Source of the DNA: Chryseolinea sp. H1M3-3
Lineage (GTDB): Bacteria > Bacteroidota > Bacteroidia > Cytophagales > Cyclobacteriaceae
DNA length: 64,000 bases
Reading direction: 5' to 3'
Assembly: GCF_029360725.1 (NCBI RefSeq)
Contig: NZ_JARKMY010000002.1
Location: forward strand, 1,054,001 to 1,118,000
Shown: positions 55,980-64,000 of the stretch, piece by piece
How positions within the stretch are numbered: the first letter of the stretch is position 1
How the letters are laid out: every line of letters begins with the position of its first letter
Translations under genes and position numbers: made by a program
Notes under the pieces: generated by a model
Databases searched by the model: none
Seen by the model: the letters and a program-made list of their open reading frames with translations, nothing else
Told to the model about the DNA's origin: nothing

Positions 55980-56891
55980 ATGAAAGCAGTTGTTTACGAG
56001 AAATATGGGCCACCAGAAGTTCTTGAACTTAGAGATATTGATAAGCCTGCACCCAGAGACAATGAAGTGTTGGTGAAAGTATATGCGACAACCGTGACTG
56101 CCGGAGACTGGCGCATGCGTAAAGCGGATCCATTCCTGGTAAGAATTTTCAGTGGTTTATTCAAACCTTCGAGGGTAAAAATACTTGGGTTTGAATTAGC
56201 TGGCGTGGTTGAGGAAGCTGGTAAACTTGTCAAGTCATTTAAAATCGGAGATCCGGTGTTTGCTTCATGTGGATTTAAATTTGGTGCATATGCTGAGTAC
56301 AAATGTCTCCCTGAAAACAATGTGATTGCCATAAAGCCTTCCAACATGACATTCGAGGAAGCTGCAACAGTGCCGATTGGTGGCCTTACCGCCTTGCGAC
56401 TTTTAAAACAAGGGGGGATAGGCCCAGGACATAACGTTCTCATATATGGTTCATCCGGAAGTGTCGGAACGTTTGCTGTACAGATTGCAAAATATTTTGG
56501 TACGCATGTTTCTGCGGTATGCAGTACTACAAATCTGGACCTGGTAAAATCACTCGGTGCAGATCATGTTATCGATTATACGAAGGAGGATTTTACAAAA
56601 ACAGAAACGCGTTTCGATATTATTTTGGATGCTGTTGGGAAAACATCGAAATCAGTCTGCAAGAAATTATTAAAACCCACGGGCAAATATGTATCGGTAT
56701 CAGGTTCTCCTAAGGAAAACCCGGATGATTTATTGGTCCTAAAAAAGATTATTGAATCCGGAAAGTTAAAAACCGTAATAGATCGGCGATATTCGCTTGC
56801 ACAAATCAGGGAAGCACATGCTTATGTTGAAACATTTCATAAGAAGGGAAATGTGGTCATTAACGTATTTGAAAATGGAAATAAGGTTTGA
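55980..56891 (+). CDS. zinc-free MDR quinone oxidoreductase-like protein
   Basis: The 303-residue protein is a medium-chain dehydrogenase/reductase of the quinone oxidoreductase class. Visible are the N-terminal GroES-like domain, [20 protein letters not shown], and the NADPH loop [19 protein letters not shown]. The catalytic-zinc Cys/His set is absent. It reduces quinones or reactive carbonyls with NADPH. Confidence 0.92.
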   Translation: MKAVVYEKYGPPEVLELRDIDKPAPRDNEVLVKVYATTVTAGDWRMRKADPFLVRIFSGLFKPSRVKILGFELAGVVEEAGKLVKSFKIGDPVFASCGFKFGAYAEYKCLPENNVIAIKPSNMTFEEAATVPIGGLTALRLLKQGGIGPGHNVLIYGSSGSVGTFAVQIAKYFGTHVSAVCSTTNLDLVKSLGADHVIDYTKEDFTKTETRFDIILDAVGKTSKSVCKKLLKPTGKYVSVSGSPKENPDDLLVLKKIIESGKLKTVIDRRYSLAQIREAHAYVETFHKKGNVVINVFENGNKV

Positions 56892-57071
56892 GTTAGATTG
56901 GTATCCATTGTCGACGGATCACTGATCTTTGTTCTTTATCAAAAATGTGTTTAGTCAGAGAGCAACACGACCGGATAAACAATGAAAGCAAAATAAGTAA
57001 ACCTTGAAGGTGACAACGAATCACCATTACTTTTAAATTTTACGGCGTTCCTGGACCCAACCCCGAGTGAT

Positions 57072-58565
57072 ATGATTAGAATATGTTTACTGGTATTTAC
57101 CCTTTCCTTTTCAGTAGCCTGCCAGCCGGAAAAGGATAAACCAAATGATAATCATCAGACCCAATTTCAGGAACCCTATCGTTCCCAATTTCATTTTACG
57201 CCTCCGTCCGGGTGGATGAATGATCCAAATGGCATGGTTTATTATGAAGGCGAATATCACTTGTTTTATCAGCATTATCCGGATAGTACGGTTTGGGGAC
57301 CGATGCATTGGGGGCATGCAGCTAGTAAAGATCTCATGCATTGGGAGCATCTACCCATAGCGTTGTTTCCTGATTCATTGGGATATATCTTCAGCGGAAG
57401 CGCTGTTGTTGATTGGAAAAATACCAGTGGACTGGGCAGTAAAACCAACCCTCCGTTGGTAGCGATTTTTACTTTTCACGATGCAGCAGAAGCGGAGAAA
57501 GGTAGGAACGATTTTCAGACACAGGGCATTGCATACAGTTTGGACAAGGGACGGACTTGGAAGATGTACGATGGTAATCCGGTATTACACAATCCTGGAA
57601 TAGCGGATTTCAGAGATCCAAAAGTTTCATGGCATGAAAGCAGTAAGCAATGGATAATGTCGCTGGCCGTAAAAGATCATATTGAATTTTACAGTTCTCC
57701 TGATTTTAAGAAATGGAATAAGTTGAGCGAGTTCGGGCAAAGAGTCGGTGCTCATGGTGGTGTTTGGGAGTGTCCCGATCTGTTTCCCCTCAAGGACCAA
57801 AACGGAAACACAAAGTGGATTTTGTTTGTCAGCATTAACCCGGGTGGACCACAAGGCGGATCTGCCACGCAGTATTTTGTTGGCAATTTTGATGGGCAAA
57901 AATTCACGTCTCAGGATACGATCACCCGCTGGATCGATTATGGTCCTGATAATTACGCAGGGGTTACTTGGTCTGATATTCCCCAGAGTGACGGAAGAAG
58001 ATTGTTTTTGGGATGGATGAGCAATTGGCAATACGGTCAGGTGGTGCCCACTGAAAAATGGAGAAGCGCCATGACGCTGCCACGCGAAATCTCCTTATTA
58101 AGAAATGTGGATGTCTACGAATTGAAGTTTTCTCCGGCTCGTGAAGTGAAGAACCTGGAAGGGACTCCTAAAAACTTCAATGAAGATGCGACCCTTGATA
58201 ATCCTTTGTGTAAAATTTCATTTAAAGTAGATTCCTCGCAGACCTTTCTCCTGACGATTTACAATGAAAAGAACGAGAAGGTGATGATGTCTTTGAATGC
58301 TGGCGTTTTATCCTTCGATCGCAGGCAATCTGGTTTAACATCTTTTAACAAGGATTTTCCAGCTGTACACAAAGTGAACATGCATGACATAAACATCGAA
58401 ACGTTGGACGTGTATGTAGACTTGGCTTCAATCGAGGTTTTTGTCAACGGCGGCGGACGTGTTCTGACAGAAATTGTGTTTCCTTCTGTACCCTACAATA
58501 AAATACGCTTAGAACAGGGCGACCCGCAGTTTGCCATTTCACCACTTTCGTCTGTTTGGAAATAA
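57072..58565 (+). CDS. GH32 levanase/invertase lipoprotein
   Basis: The 497-residue protein has a lipobox (LSFSVAC, Cys17). The GH32 catalytic residues are visible: the nucleophile in WMNDPNG, the transition-state Asp in FRDPKV and the acid/base Glu in WECPDLF. The C-terminal 140 residues form the usual beta-sandwich. It hydrolyses fructans or sucrose and is probably surface or periplasmic. No susC/susD or fructokinase is nearby, so it is an isolated member. Confidence 0.94.
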   Translation: MIRICLLVFTLSFSVACQPEKDKPNDNHQTQFQEPYRSQFHFTPPSGWMNDPNGMVYYEGEYHLFYQHYPDSTVWGPMHWGHAASKDLMHWEHLPIALFPDSLGYIFSGSAVVDWKNTSGLGSKTNPPLVAIFTFHDAAEAEKGRNDFQTQGIAYSLDKGRTWKMYDGNPVLHNPGIADFRDPKVSWHESSKQWIMSLAVKDHIEFYSSPDFKKWNKLSEFGQRVGAHGGVWECPDLFPLKDQNGNTKWILFVSINPGGPQGGSATQYFVGNFDGQKFTSQDTITRWIDYGPDNYAGVTWSDIPQSDGRRLFLGWMSNWQYGQVVPTEKWRSAMTLPREISLLRNVDVYELKFSPAREVKNLEGTPKNFNEDATLDNPLCKISFKVDSSQTFLLTIYNEKNEKVMMSLNAGVLSFDRRQSGLTSFNKDFPAVHKVNMHDINIETLDVYVDLASIEVFVNGGGRVLTEIVFPSVPYNKIRLEQGDPQFAISPLSSVWK

Positions 58566-58902
58566 TATATCCTTAAACGGTTGAATTGAACGAGCTAAAT
58601 GAATTTTTGTAGTTAAAATGCTTTCCTTAAATGGTAATTTCTATTGCCCACCATGCGTTTTACCACATTCCCAATATGGTCATCATCATTCCCCAGGTTG
58701 GAAGTAAAACATGCTACACGGAGTAATTTTGAATCAACTGGTTTGCAGAAAATAGGTTTTGTTTAAGGACGAAAATGGTCTAACCTTTTTTCTTCTTACG
58801 GAAGAAGCTCCGAAAGCCATTCATTAAACAAAATGCTATACGTTTTGGCAGGGTTTAATAGTTGTATACGTGATCTCGAAACATTCAGGATTAGAGATAC
58901 AT
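58566..58902. other. intergenic region, 337 bp, with a possible coding remnant
   Basis: A 49-codon minus-strand open stretch (58616-58762) reads KPIFCKPVDSKLLRVACFTS and continues with GNDDDHIGNVVKRM before a TAA at 58613. It has no start codon and no family I can name, so it may be a gene fragment or chance. The rest is AT-rich. No promoter consensus was found for the following gene. Confidence 0.3.
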
Positions 58903-60894
58903 ATGAAAATTTTTAAGACGCGCGCAAAACATAAAGAAATTGCCGAACAACTATTACAGCAAAATAATTTATTAAATGAAGCTGCTTCCTTTATGAAGGA
59001 AATTGAACGAGGTAATCTCGATATGCCGCTTTCGGAAAAAATGATACAAGCAACGTTGGGTAAATCTCTTCTCGGCATTAAAGCTCATTTGCAGGACATA
59101 AAGAAAGGCGATAACGAACGTAATTGGTTAAATACAGGGCTGGCAAATTTTTCAGATATCCTTCGAAACAAGGAATCGAAGAAATTGGCTGCACTATCAG
59201 ATGAGATTTTGAAAAATATCGTACAGTATCTAGGCGCTAACCAAGGGGCAATCTTTGTATTGAATGAAGAGGGCGAAGGAAAAGATCCATACCTGGAGAT
59301 GATCTCCTGCTATGCGTATGAAAAGAAAAAATATTTGGAAAAAAGAATAAATCTTGGCGAGGGGTTAGTAGGTCAGTGTGTACTTGAAAAGGATATGATC
59401 TATTTAAAGAAAACTCCCGATGATTATGTGCGCATCACTTCTGGTTTGGGACAGGCAACACCCAAAGAAGTTTTGATTGTACCGCTTCTCATTAATGAAA
59501 AAAGTTTCGGTGTAATAGAGCTTGCGTCCTTCGAAGAATTTCCGCCTTACAAAATAGATTTTTTGAAAAAGCTTTCAGAAAATATAGCCGCTGCAATTAA
59601 AAATGTAAAGGAAGGTGACCGTATACTCACCTTGCTCCACTCAAGTCAGGAACAAGCTGAGGAACTGAGAGCGCAAGAAGAAGAAATGCGGCAGAATATG
59701 GAAGAGTTACAGGCAACGCAGGAAGAAATGCAACGTAAAAGTGACGAAATCGCGAAGGCGTCAGCGGAGATGATCAGCATTAAAAATGGTATTGATGCTT
59801 CCATGGCGACGATTGAATTCACGCCTGATGGTTTAATATTAGCAGCAAATCCGAATTTTTTAAAAGTGACAGGTTATAAGATCAGTGAACTTAAGGGTCG
59901 GCATCATAAACAATTGGTTCCAGAAGAGATCATTGATTCTGATGATTACAAAAAATTCTGGAGCAGATTAGCGGCAGGTGAATCTTTTACCGGAATTTTT
60001 AAAAGGCTTTCTGCTGAAAGAAAAATCATTTGGTTGAATGCCGTATATAATCCGATTCTTGATGCAAAAGGCGAAGTAGCAAAAGTTGTCAAGTTTGCGA
60101 CCGACGTTACCGAGCAACAGGAACGTATTAGTGAAAATCAAGGACTAATAAGTGGTATGAATGCTACGATGGCGTTAATTGAGTTCACTCCGGATGGTAC
60201 CATTCTTACAGCAAATGAGAATTTTACCAAGGCAATGAAATACAGTCTTGACCAGATCAAAGGAAAGCACCATAGTAAATTTGTCCCTAAAGAAATATTA
60301 GACTCGCCTGATTATAAGACATTCTGGAAACGATTATCATCGGGTGAAGCTATCGCAGGCGTCTTTAAACGTATCAATTCGTCTGGCAAAACGGTGTGGT
60401 TGAATGCTATTTATAATCCTATCCTAAACGCCAACAAAGATGTCGTAAAGGTCATCAAATTTGCAACGGATATCACACAGCAACAGGAGCTGCTGGCCGA
60501 GATAAAAAGTACTATGGAAGGTATTGAGACAACAATGGCAACAATAGAATTTAAACCTGATGGAACCATCGTTAATGCTAATAAGCTATTCTTAACGTCC
60601 ATGAAATATACATTGGATGAAATTAAAGGCGAGCATCACAGCAAATTTGTTCCATTGGAAGTCAGGCACTCAGAAAGTTATAAACAGTTTTGGCCTACGC
60701 TGGCTTCCGGTAAACCTGTGAGTGGAGTGTTTAAACGTGTCGCTTCTGATAATTCGGTGGTATTGTTAAACGCTATTTATAATCCCATACTAGACACGGA
60801 AGGAAAAGTTATTAAAGTATTAAAGTTTGCAACAGACATTACTGCGTCCAGGAAAATGTTAGATGAGCTGGATTTAGAGAAGAATAAGGTTTAA
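58903..60894 (+). CDS. GAF and triple-PAS sensor lacking an output domain
   Basis: I start at ATG 58903 (MKIFKTRAKHKE); a GTG at 58870 is also in frame. The 663 residues comprise a short helical lead and a GAF domain (about 70-245). A coiled coil (EELRAQEEEMRQNMEELQATQEE) follows, then three PAS domains of the BdlA/MCP type (ATIEFTPDG, GRHHKQLVPEE, AVYNPILDAKGEV and VKFATDVT in each). The third ends 20 residues before the C-terminus (SRKMLDELDLEKNKV). There is no histidine kinase, methyl-accepting, GGDEF or HTH domain. It is likely soluble and works through another protein. Confidence 0.9.
   Translation: MKIFKTRAKHKEIAEQLLQQNNLLNEAASFMKEIERGNLDMPLSEKMIQATLGKSLLGIKAHLQDIKKGDNERNWLNTGLANFSDILRNKESKKLAALSDEILKNIVQYLGANQGAIFVLNEEGEGKDPYLEMISCYAYEKKKYLEKRINLGEGLVGQCVLEKDMIYLKKTPDDYVRITSGLGQATPKEVLIVPLLINEKSFGVIELASFEEFPPYKIDFLKKLSENIAAAIKNVKEGDRILTLLHSSQEQAEELRAQEEEMRQNMEELQATQEEMQRKSDEIAKASAEMISIKNGIDASMATIEFTPDGLILAANPNFLKVTGYKISELKGRHHKQLVPEEIIDSDDYKKFWSRLAAGESFTGIFKRLSAERKIIWLNAVYNPILDAKGEVAKVVKFATDVTEQQERISENQGLISGMNATMALIEFTPDGTILTANENFTKAMKYSLDQIKGKHHSKFVPKEILDSPDYKTFWKRLSSGEAIAGVFKRINSSGKTVWLNAIYNPILNANKDVVKVIKFATDITQQQELLAEIKSTMEGIETTMATIEFKPDGTIVNANKLFLTSMKYTLDEIKGEHHSKFVPLEVRHSESYKQFWPTLASGKPVSGVFKRVASDNSVVLLNAIYNPILDTEGKVIKVLKFATDITASRKMLDELDLEKNKV
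59806..60891 (+). repeat. three tandem PAS-coding repeats, 366-nt period
   Basis: Matching codons of the PAS start motif (ATIEF/ALIEF/ATIEF) fall at 59806, 60172 and 60538, exactly 366 nt (122 residues) apart. The copies are divergent but their length is strictly kept, including the TEQQE/TQQQE linkers. Confidence 0.9.
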
Positions 60895-60937
60895 GGGATT
60901 ATCGTCCGTATTATTCCGGATCGACTGATTTTAAATT

Positions 60938-60985
60938 AAACGATAATATTTAATAGACAGACTTGTCTATTAAATATTATCGTTT
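60938..60985. promoter_or_regulatory. 48-bp perfect palindrome, probable TetR operator
   Basis: Two perfect 22-nt arms (60938-60959 and 60964-60985) enclose a GACT centre. The core AGACAGACTTGTCT lies at 60955-60968 and resembles NemR-type half-sites spaced 6+4+6 (TAGACx-N4-xGTCTA). The palindrome covers the -33 element and ends right at the -7 element, so bound repressor would block RNA polymerase. It belongs to the TetR gene that starts 26 bp later. Confidence 0.75.
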
Positions 60986-60993
60986 TACATTTG
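60963..60993 (+). promoter_or_regulatory. tetR promoter (TTG and TACATTTG)
   Basis: TTG at 60963-60965 and TACATTTG at 60986-60993 are 20 bp apart and fit the Bacteroidota -33 and -7 elements (TTG and TAnnTTTG). The predicted start is near 61000, and CAGGAG at 61001-61006 precedes the ATG. Confidence 0.6.
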
Positions 60994-61011
60994 CTGCTGT
61001 CAGGAGTAAAT

Positions 61012-61581
61012 ATGAGTAAAGAAACAGGACCAAAAGACCGGATACTGGAAACGGCTTCGAGACTATTCTACAAGCAAGGTTACAACAATACAGGAATCAA
61101 CCAGATACTGGATGAGGCGAAAGTAGCAAAGGCGAGTTTGTACCAACATTTTGGGTCAAAAGAGGATGTAGGACTTGAATACCTGAAAGCTGCTCGCATA
61201 GAATGGTTCCAAGGTTTGGATAAATGGACCGGAAGTAAAGGTACGCCCTTGCAGAAACTTTATGCATGCTTTGACTTCCTCGAATATGCCCTTAGAAATA
61301 ACGAGTTTCGAGGATGCAAATTTATCAATATGTTATCAGAGTTAGCGGATGCTGGTCCGGCAATGTTAAAGCAAATCGTTGAGCATAAAGCTAAGCTGCG
61401 AGATTACATTAAAACATTTGTAAAGGACGCCATGATGGAAGACTCCGCAAGGATCGAAACTATGGGAGATTCAATTTATCTATTATTCGAAGGTGCTATC
61501 GTTGAATCGAAAATTTACAAGGATGCATGGCCCGTTAAGTCAGCAAAGAAAATGGTAAAAATGATATTGGAAGAAGCGTAA
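61012..61581 (+). CDS. TetR/AcrR-family repressor
   Basis: I choose ATG 61012, with CAGGAG 5 bp upstream, over an in-frame TTG at 60991. The 189-residue protein has the N-terminal TetR HTH (RILETASRLFYKQGYNNTGINQIL, AKVAKASLYQHFGSKEDV). The ligand domain has one Cys in NNEFRGCKFINML, which could sense electrophiles as in NemR. It should repress itself and the genes downstream through the flanking AGACAGACTTGTCT sites. Confidence 0.93.
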   Translation: MSKETGPKDRILETASRLFYKQGYNNTGINQILDEAKVAKASLYQHFGSKEDVGLEYLKAARIEWFQGLDKWTGSKGTPLQKLYACFDFLEYALRNNEFRGCKFINMLSELADAGPAMLKQIVEHKAKLRDYIKTFVKDAMMEDSARIETMGDSIYLLFEGAIVESKIYKDAWPVKSAKKMVKMILEEA

Positions 61582-61588
61582 AAAATTT

Positions 61589-61614
61589 TGTCTTTTAAAT
61601 AGACAGACTTGTCT
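61589..61614 (+). promoter_or_regulatory. second TetR operator copy, before the DUF1348 gene
   Basis: AGACAGACTTGTCT at 61601-61614 is identical to the core of the upstream palindrome and lies 20 bp after the tetR stop. An extra half-site TGTCT at 61589-61593 faces AGACA at 61601-61605. The surroundings (AAAT upstream, TTTCTATTTTAAA downstream) are only partly palindromic. It lies 43 bp before the next ATG. Confidence 0.65.
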
Positions 61615-61656
61615 TTCTATTTTAAATAAAATGACCTGCGGTAAAAAAAAAATTAT

Positions 61657-62070
61657 ATGAAAGAACAGCGACACCCTGTACCACCATTCAATCAGCAGAC
61701 AGCACTTCAAAAAGTAAAGGCTGCCGAAGATGCTTGGAATTCGAAAGACCCCGATCGTGTAAGCAAAGCTTATACAACTGATACCGAATGGAGAAACCGC
61801 TCTGAATTTTTGAAAGGGCGGGACGAGGTGAAAGCTTTTCTCGAAAGAAAGTGGAGGAAGGAGTTGGATTATAAACTTAGAAAGGAACTTTGGGCATTCA
61901 CGGCGAATAAAATTGCCGTCAGGTTTGAATATGAATGGCATAATCCTGATGGCAATTGGTTTCGCTCGTATGGAAATGAGATGTGGGAGTTTGATGAGGA
62001 TGGATACATGAGTAGAAGGTTTGCAAGCATCAATGATCTATCAATCCAGGCTGCCGACAGACATCTTTAA
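61657..62070 (+). CDS. DUF1348/SnoaL-like protein
   Basis: The 137-residue protein matches DUF1348, an NTF2-like family ([69 protein letters not shown]). No signal peptide is present. It is the first gene after the second operator and is probably repressed by the TetR protein. Members are often annotated as stress-related proteins of unknown activity. Confidence 0.88.
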   Translation: MKEQRHPVPPFNQQTALQKVKAAEDAWNSKDPDRVSKAYTTDTEWRNRSEFLKGRDEVKAFLERKWRKELDYKLRKELWAFTANKIAVRFEYEWHNPDGNWFRSYGNEMWEFDEDGYMSRRFASINDLSIQAADRHL

Positions 62071-62095
62071 TATTTTTTACGAATACAAATACACT

Positions 62096-62458
62096 ATGAA
62101 AACAGCAATACTGGTTTTCTCTGATCCCAAGGCCGGGTCGGAGGAAGCACTCGGGCGGGTATTTAACGCCATGGCTACTGCATATGAAATTAAGAACGCA
62201 GGTGAAGAAGTCGGAATTTATTTTCAGGGCGCCGGTACCCGATGGCCCGAAGAGCTTCTTAAAAAAGATCATCCTGGACACAGACTATTTAGAGCGGTTC
62301 AGGATAACGTAGTAGGCATTTCGTGCGGTTGTGCCGATGTCTTTGGTGCTAATGCTTCCGGCTTCGACCTTATTACTGACAATAAGGTTCCTGGTACGAC
62401 AGGACTTCCTAGCGTTTATGCAATTCAAAAACAGGGTTTTAATGTATTGACTTTTTAA
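62096..62458 (+). CDS. DsrE-family protein
   Basis: I start at ATG 62096 (MKTAILVFSDPKAGSEEALG); the frame opens at 62021 but would overlap the upstream gene. The 120-residue DsrE-like fold has an EEALGRVFNAMATAYEIKNAGEEV core. Cysteines occur in ISCGCADVFG and could act in sulfur or redox relay. It follows the DUF1348 stop by 25 bp. A hairpin follows it. Confidence 0.85.
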   Translation: MKTAILVFSDPKAGSEEALGRVFNAMATAYEIKNAGEEVGIYFQGAGTRWPEELLKKDHPGHRLFRAVQDNVVGISCGCADVFGANASGFDLITDNKVPGTTGLPSVYAIQKQGFNVLTF

Positions 62459-62466
62459 TCAAACTC

Positions 62467-62494
62467 CCCAGGAACAATTTCTGTTCCTGGGTTT
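62467..62494 (+). terminator. hairpin between the DsrE-like and PNPOx-like genes
   Basis: CCCAGGAACA (62467-62476) pairs with TGTTCCTGGG (62482-62491) over a 5-nt loop, then TTT. It ends 9 bp before the next ATG at 62501, so it would also fold over the ribosome-binding region. It may end transcription partly or limit translation of the PNPOx-like gene. Confidence 0.55.
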
Positions 62495-62500
62495 CCCTAT

Positions 62501-63415
62501 ATGGAGAATATTTATCATCCAGGAGAAATCTTGGTACAGCAAAAAGCGAATGAAAGAACAATTGCTGATCGAAACGGAAGGGCTGTTACTAATAAAATAA
62601 TTCCCGGCGCTATAAATTTTATCGAAAAGCTTCCGTTTGCAATCGCGAGTTCCAGAAATGAGGCTGGAGAAATTTTCGTTTCCTTCCTTTCGGGATCAGA
62701 AGGCTTTATCAGGGTTATCAACGATAGTCACATAGAGATCAACGTTGAATTAAGCTCCTCAAATCCTAACGATCAATTCTGGCGCAATGCGCAACTGGGT
62801 CAACATATTGGATTTCTCTTCATCGAGCCATTGACACGAAGGCGATATCGATTAAATGGCAAAATCGATTCAACTGGTAAAAAAATTCAAATTGTTTTGG
62901 AGCAGGCTTATCCCAACTGTCCAAAATATATTCAGAAAAGAAGTTTTGCGCGCGTTGAAAAAAATATTTATCCCGAATCAATCATTCAGGGACGTGAATT
63001 ATCACCAGAGTTAATTTCTTTAGTCAAATCTGCAGATTGTATTTTCGTGGGTAGCGCAGATCTGAGCGGTTCAATGGATGCATCACACCGGGGAGGGCTA
63101 CCCGGATTTATTCACATCACCAACCCGGTTACATTAATAATCCCAGACTATCCCGGTAACGGCATGTTTAACACGTTGGGAAACTTTATAACTAATCCGA
63201 ACGCGGGAATACTTCTGTTGGATCACGAATCAAAAAGAACACTTCAAATCATCGGAAACGTTCAGATACACTGGCAGCTTCCCGATCTTTCATTAAATAC
63301 GTCAGGAACAAATAGATCGTGGTCCTTAACAATACATCGTTGGATTCTCATGGACAATATGTTCGGACTGTCATCTGAGTTTATTGAATACTCTTCCTTG
63401 AATCCTACAATCTAA
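62501..63415 (+). CDS. PNPOx-like FMN-binding split-barrel protein
   Basis: The 304-residue protein resembles pyridoxamine-phosphate-oxidase-like proteins (YHPGEILVQQKANE at the start, FAIASSRNEAGEIFVSFLSG, and YPNCPKYIQKR). Two split-barrel halves are suggested (residues about 30-160 and 175-300). Members use FMN or F420 to reduce small molecules. The start is right for the family even though a hairpin occupies the leader. Confidence 0.85.
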   Translation: MENIYHPGEILVQQKANERTIADRNGRAVTNKIIPGAINFIEKLPFAIASSRNEAGEIFVSFLSGSEGFIRVINDSHIEINVELSSSNPNDQFWRNAQLGQHIGFLFIEPLTRRRYRLNGKIDSTGKKIQIVLEQAYPNCPKYIQKRSFARVEKNIYPESIIQGRELSPELISLVKSADCIFVGSADLSGSMDASHRGGLPGFIHITNPVTLIIPDYPGNGMFNTLGNFITNPNAGILLLDHESKRTLQIIGNVQIHWQLPDLSLNTSGTNRSWSLTIHRWILMDNMFGLSSEFIEYSSLNPTI

Positions 63416-63480
63416 TTGTCATGATTTAAATATCAATCTATTATTTCATAACGAAGAAAAGCAATTATAACTAATCTATT

Positions 63481-63951
63481 ATGAATACGAGAAATACATC
63501 CCTTAGCCAAACTGTTCTGGAAATTCTTAATCGTGACTTAAATAAAGTGATACAGGAAATTGAATCCTACAAGAATGAAAATCATATTTGGTCGCTTGCC
63601 GGTAATATCGGTAATACAGGCGGTAACCTGGCACTTCATATTGCAGGAGCGATAAATCATTTCATCGGTGCAGTATTGGGGAGGAACGGTTATGTCAGGG
63701 AAAGGGATAAAGAATTTTCTGAAAAAAATATTACCCGCGACGAAATCCTATCCAAGGTTAAATCCGCGATTGAAACAATACACCAAGTTCTACCGGTAAT
63801 TTCATTGGAGATTTTAGAAGACGAATTTCCGGAAAAACCGGGAGGGAAGTCTATGACAACTGGTTTTTTTATGATTCATCTGGTAAGTCATATTAACTAT
63901 CATCTCGGACAAATTAATTATCACAGGAGGTTGCTAGATAAGAACCAATGA
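63481..63951 (+). CDS. DinB-family (DUF1572-type) protein
   Basis: The 156-residue four-helix protein has the DinB His residues in LHIAGAINHFIGAV and in HLVSHINYHLGQINYHRR, which bind a divalent metal. Such proteins include bacillithiol-related transferases and DNA-damage-induced proteins of unknown role. It follows the PNPOx-like gene by 65 bp. The last 49 bases of the window after the stop hold nothing I can identify. Confidence 0.9.
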   Translation: MNTRNTSLSQTVLEILNRDLNKVIQEIESYKNENHIWSLAGNIGNTGGNLALHIAGAINHFIGAVLGRNGYVRERDKEFSEKNITRDEILSKVKSAIETIHQVLPVISLEILEDEFPEKPGGKSMTTGFFMIHLVSHINYHLGQINYHRRLLDKNQ

Positions 63952-64000
63952 CACATGTTCCACATCAACCAACAGCATTGCGCCACGTTCCATAATCTGT

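Noticed and set aside
58786-58815. CTTCTT-ACGG-AAGAAG hairpin with a T-run as a terminator
   Set aside because: The T-run lies before the stem on the plus strand and reads as A on the minus strand, so it is in the wrong place for either.
59806-60891. Regular 366-nt repeats as a possible mobile or non-coding repeat
   Set aside because: They encode tandem PAS domains and keep the reading frame.
61540-61941. 133-residue minus-strand frame spanning the tetR end and DUF1348 gene
   Set aside because: It overlaps two real genes and the operator, and is Phe/Leu rich as expected of antisense AT-rich DNA.

Overview
The window is bacterial chromosome from a Bacteroidota, most likely a soil or water Cytophagales near Chryseolinea or Ohtaekwangia. 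The evidence is a SusC/SusD pair, SprB/SprF/OmpA-type genes of the type IX secretion and gliding system, many lipoproteins, TAnnTTTG-type promoter elements and weak Shine-Dalgarno sites. The genus is inferred from gene content only. I saw no rRNA, tRNA, CRISPR array or insertion sequence.

Region 1 (1-27.7 kb) is a large glycan and amino-sugar utilisation locus. It starts with the 3' part of a GH20 hexosaminidase, a ROK sugar kinase and a SusC/SusD uptake pair. Exported hydrolases follow: a metallophosphatase, a YdjC/ChbG deacetylase, a ceramidase-like protein, a PhoPQ-related alpha/beta hydrolase, a GDPD phosphodiesterase and a sialidase-like BNR lipoprotein. A tight block then encodes an unknown polytopic membrane protein, a Gfo/Idh/MocA dehydrogenase and an inosose-type DegT aminotransferase. 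The locus ends with a XylR-type regulator, N-acetylneuraminate lyase (NanA), an AraC regulator, MFS and SSS transporters and a SIS-domain sugar-phosphate protein. The simplest reading is capture, trimming, import and breakdown of a sialylated or amino-sugar glycan. The exported DapA-family protein and the dehydrogenase/aminotransferase pair do not fit a textbook Nan pathway.

Region 2 (27.7-35.2 kb, minus strand) holds an M1 peptidase and a three-gene operon: a large repeat adhesin with a type B sorting domain, a PorP/SprF protein and a TPR/PD40/OmpA protein. Region 3 (35.6-41.1 kb) is a complete ImuA-ImuB-DnaE2 mutagenic repair cassette.

Region 4 (41.2-58.6 kb) is mixed: a HUMPS-family decarboxylase, NTF2-like protein, TonB receptor, rhodanese, GH16 and GH32 hydrolases, a membrane-anchored TPR-CHAT protein, a Q/P-rich secreted protein, AHSA1, esterase, PhoX-like, GNAT, pirin and MDR proteins. 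Two short coding remnants are visible, one of a hybrid two-component sensor and one of a beta-barrel protein.

Region 5 (58.6-64 kb) has a GAF plus triple-PAS protein with no output domain. It is followed by a TetR regulator bracketed by two copies of its probable operator, the first inside a perfect 22-bp-arm palindrome. Downstream are four small proteins (DUF1348, DsrE-like, PNPOx-like, DinB-like) that probably form its regulon.
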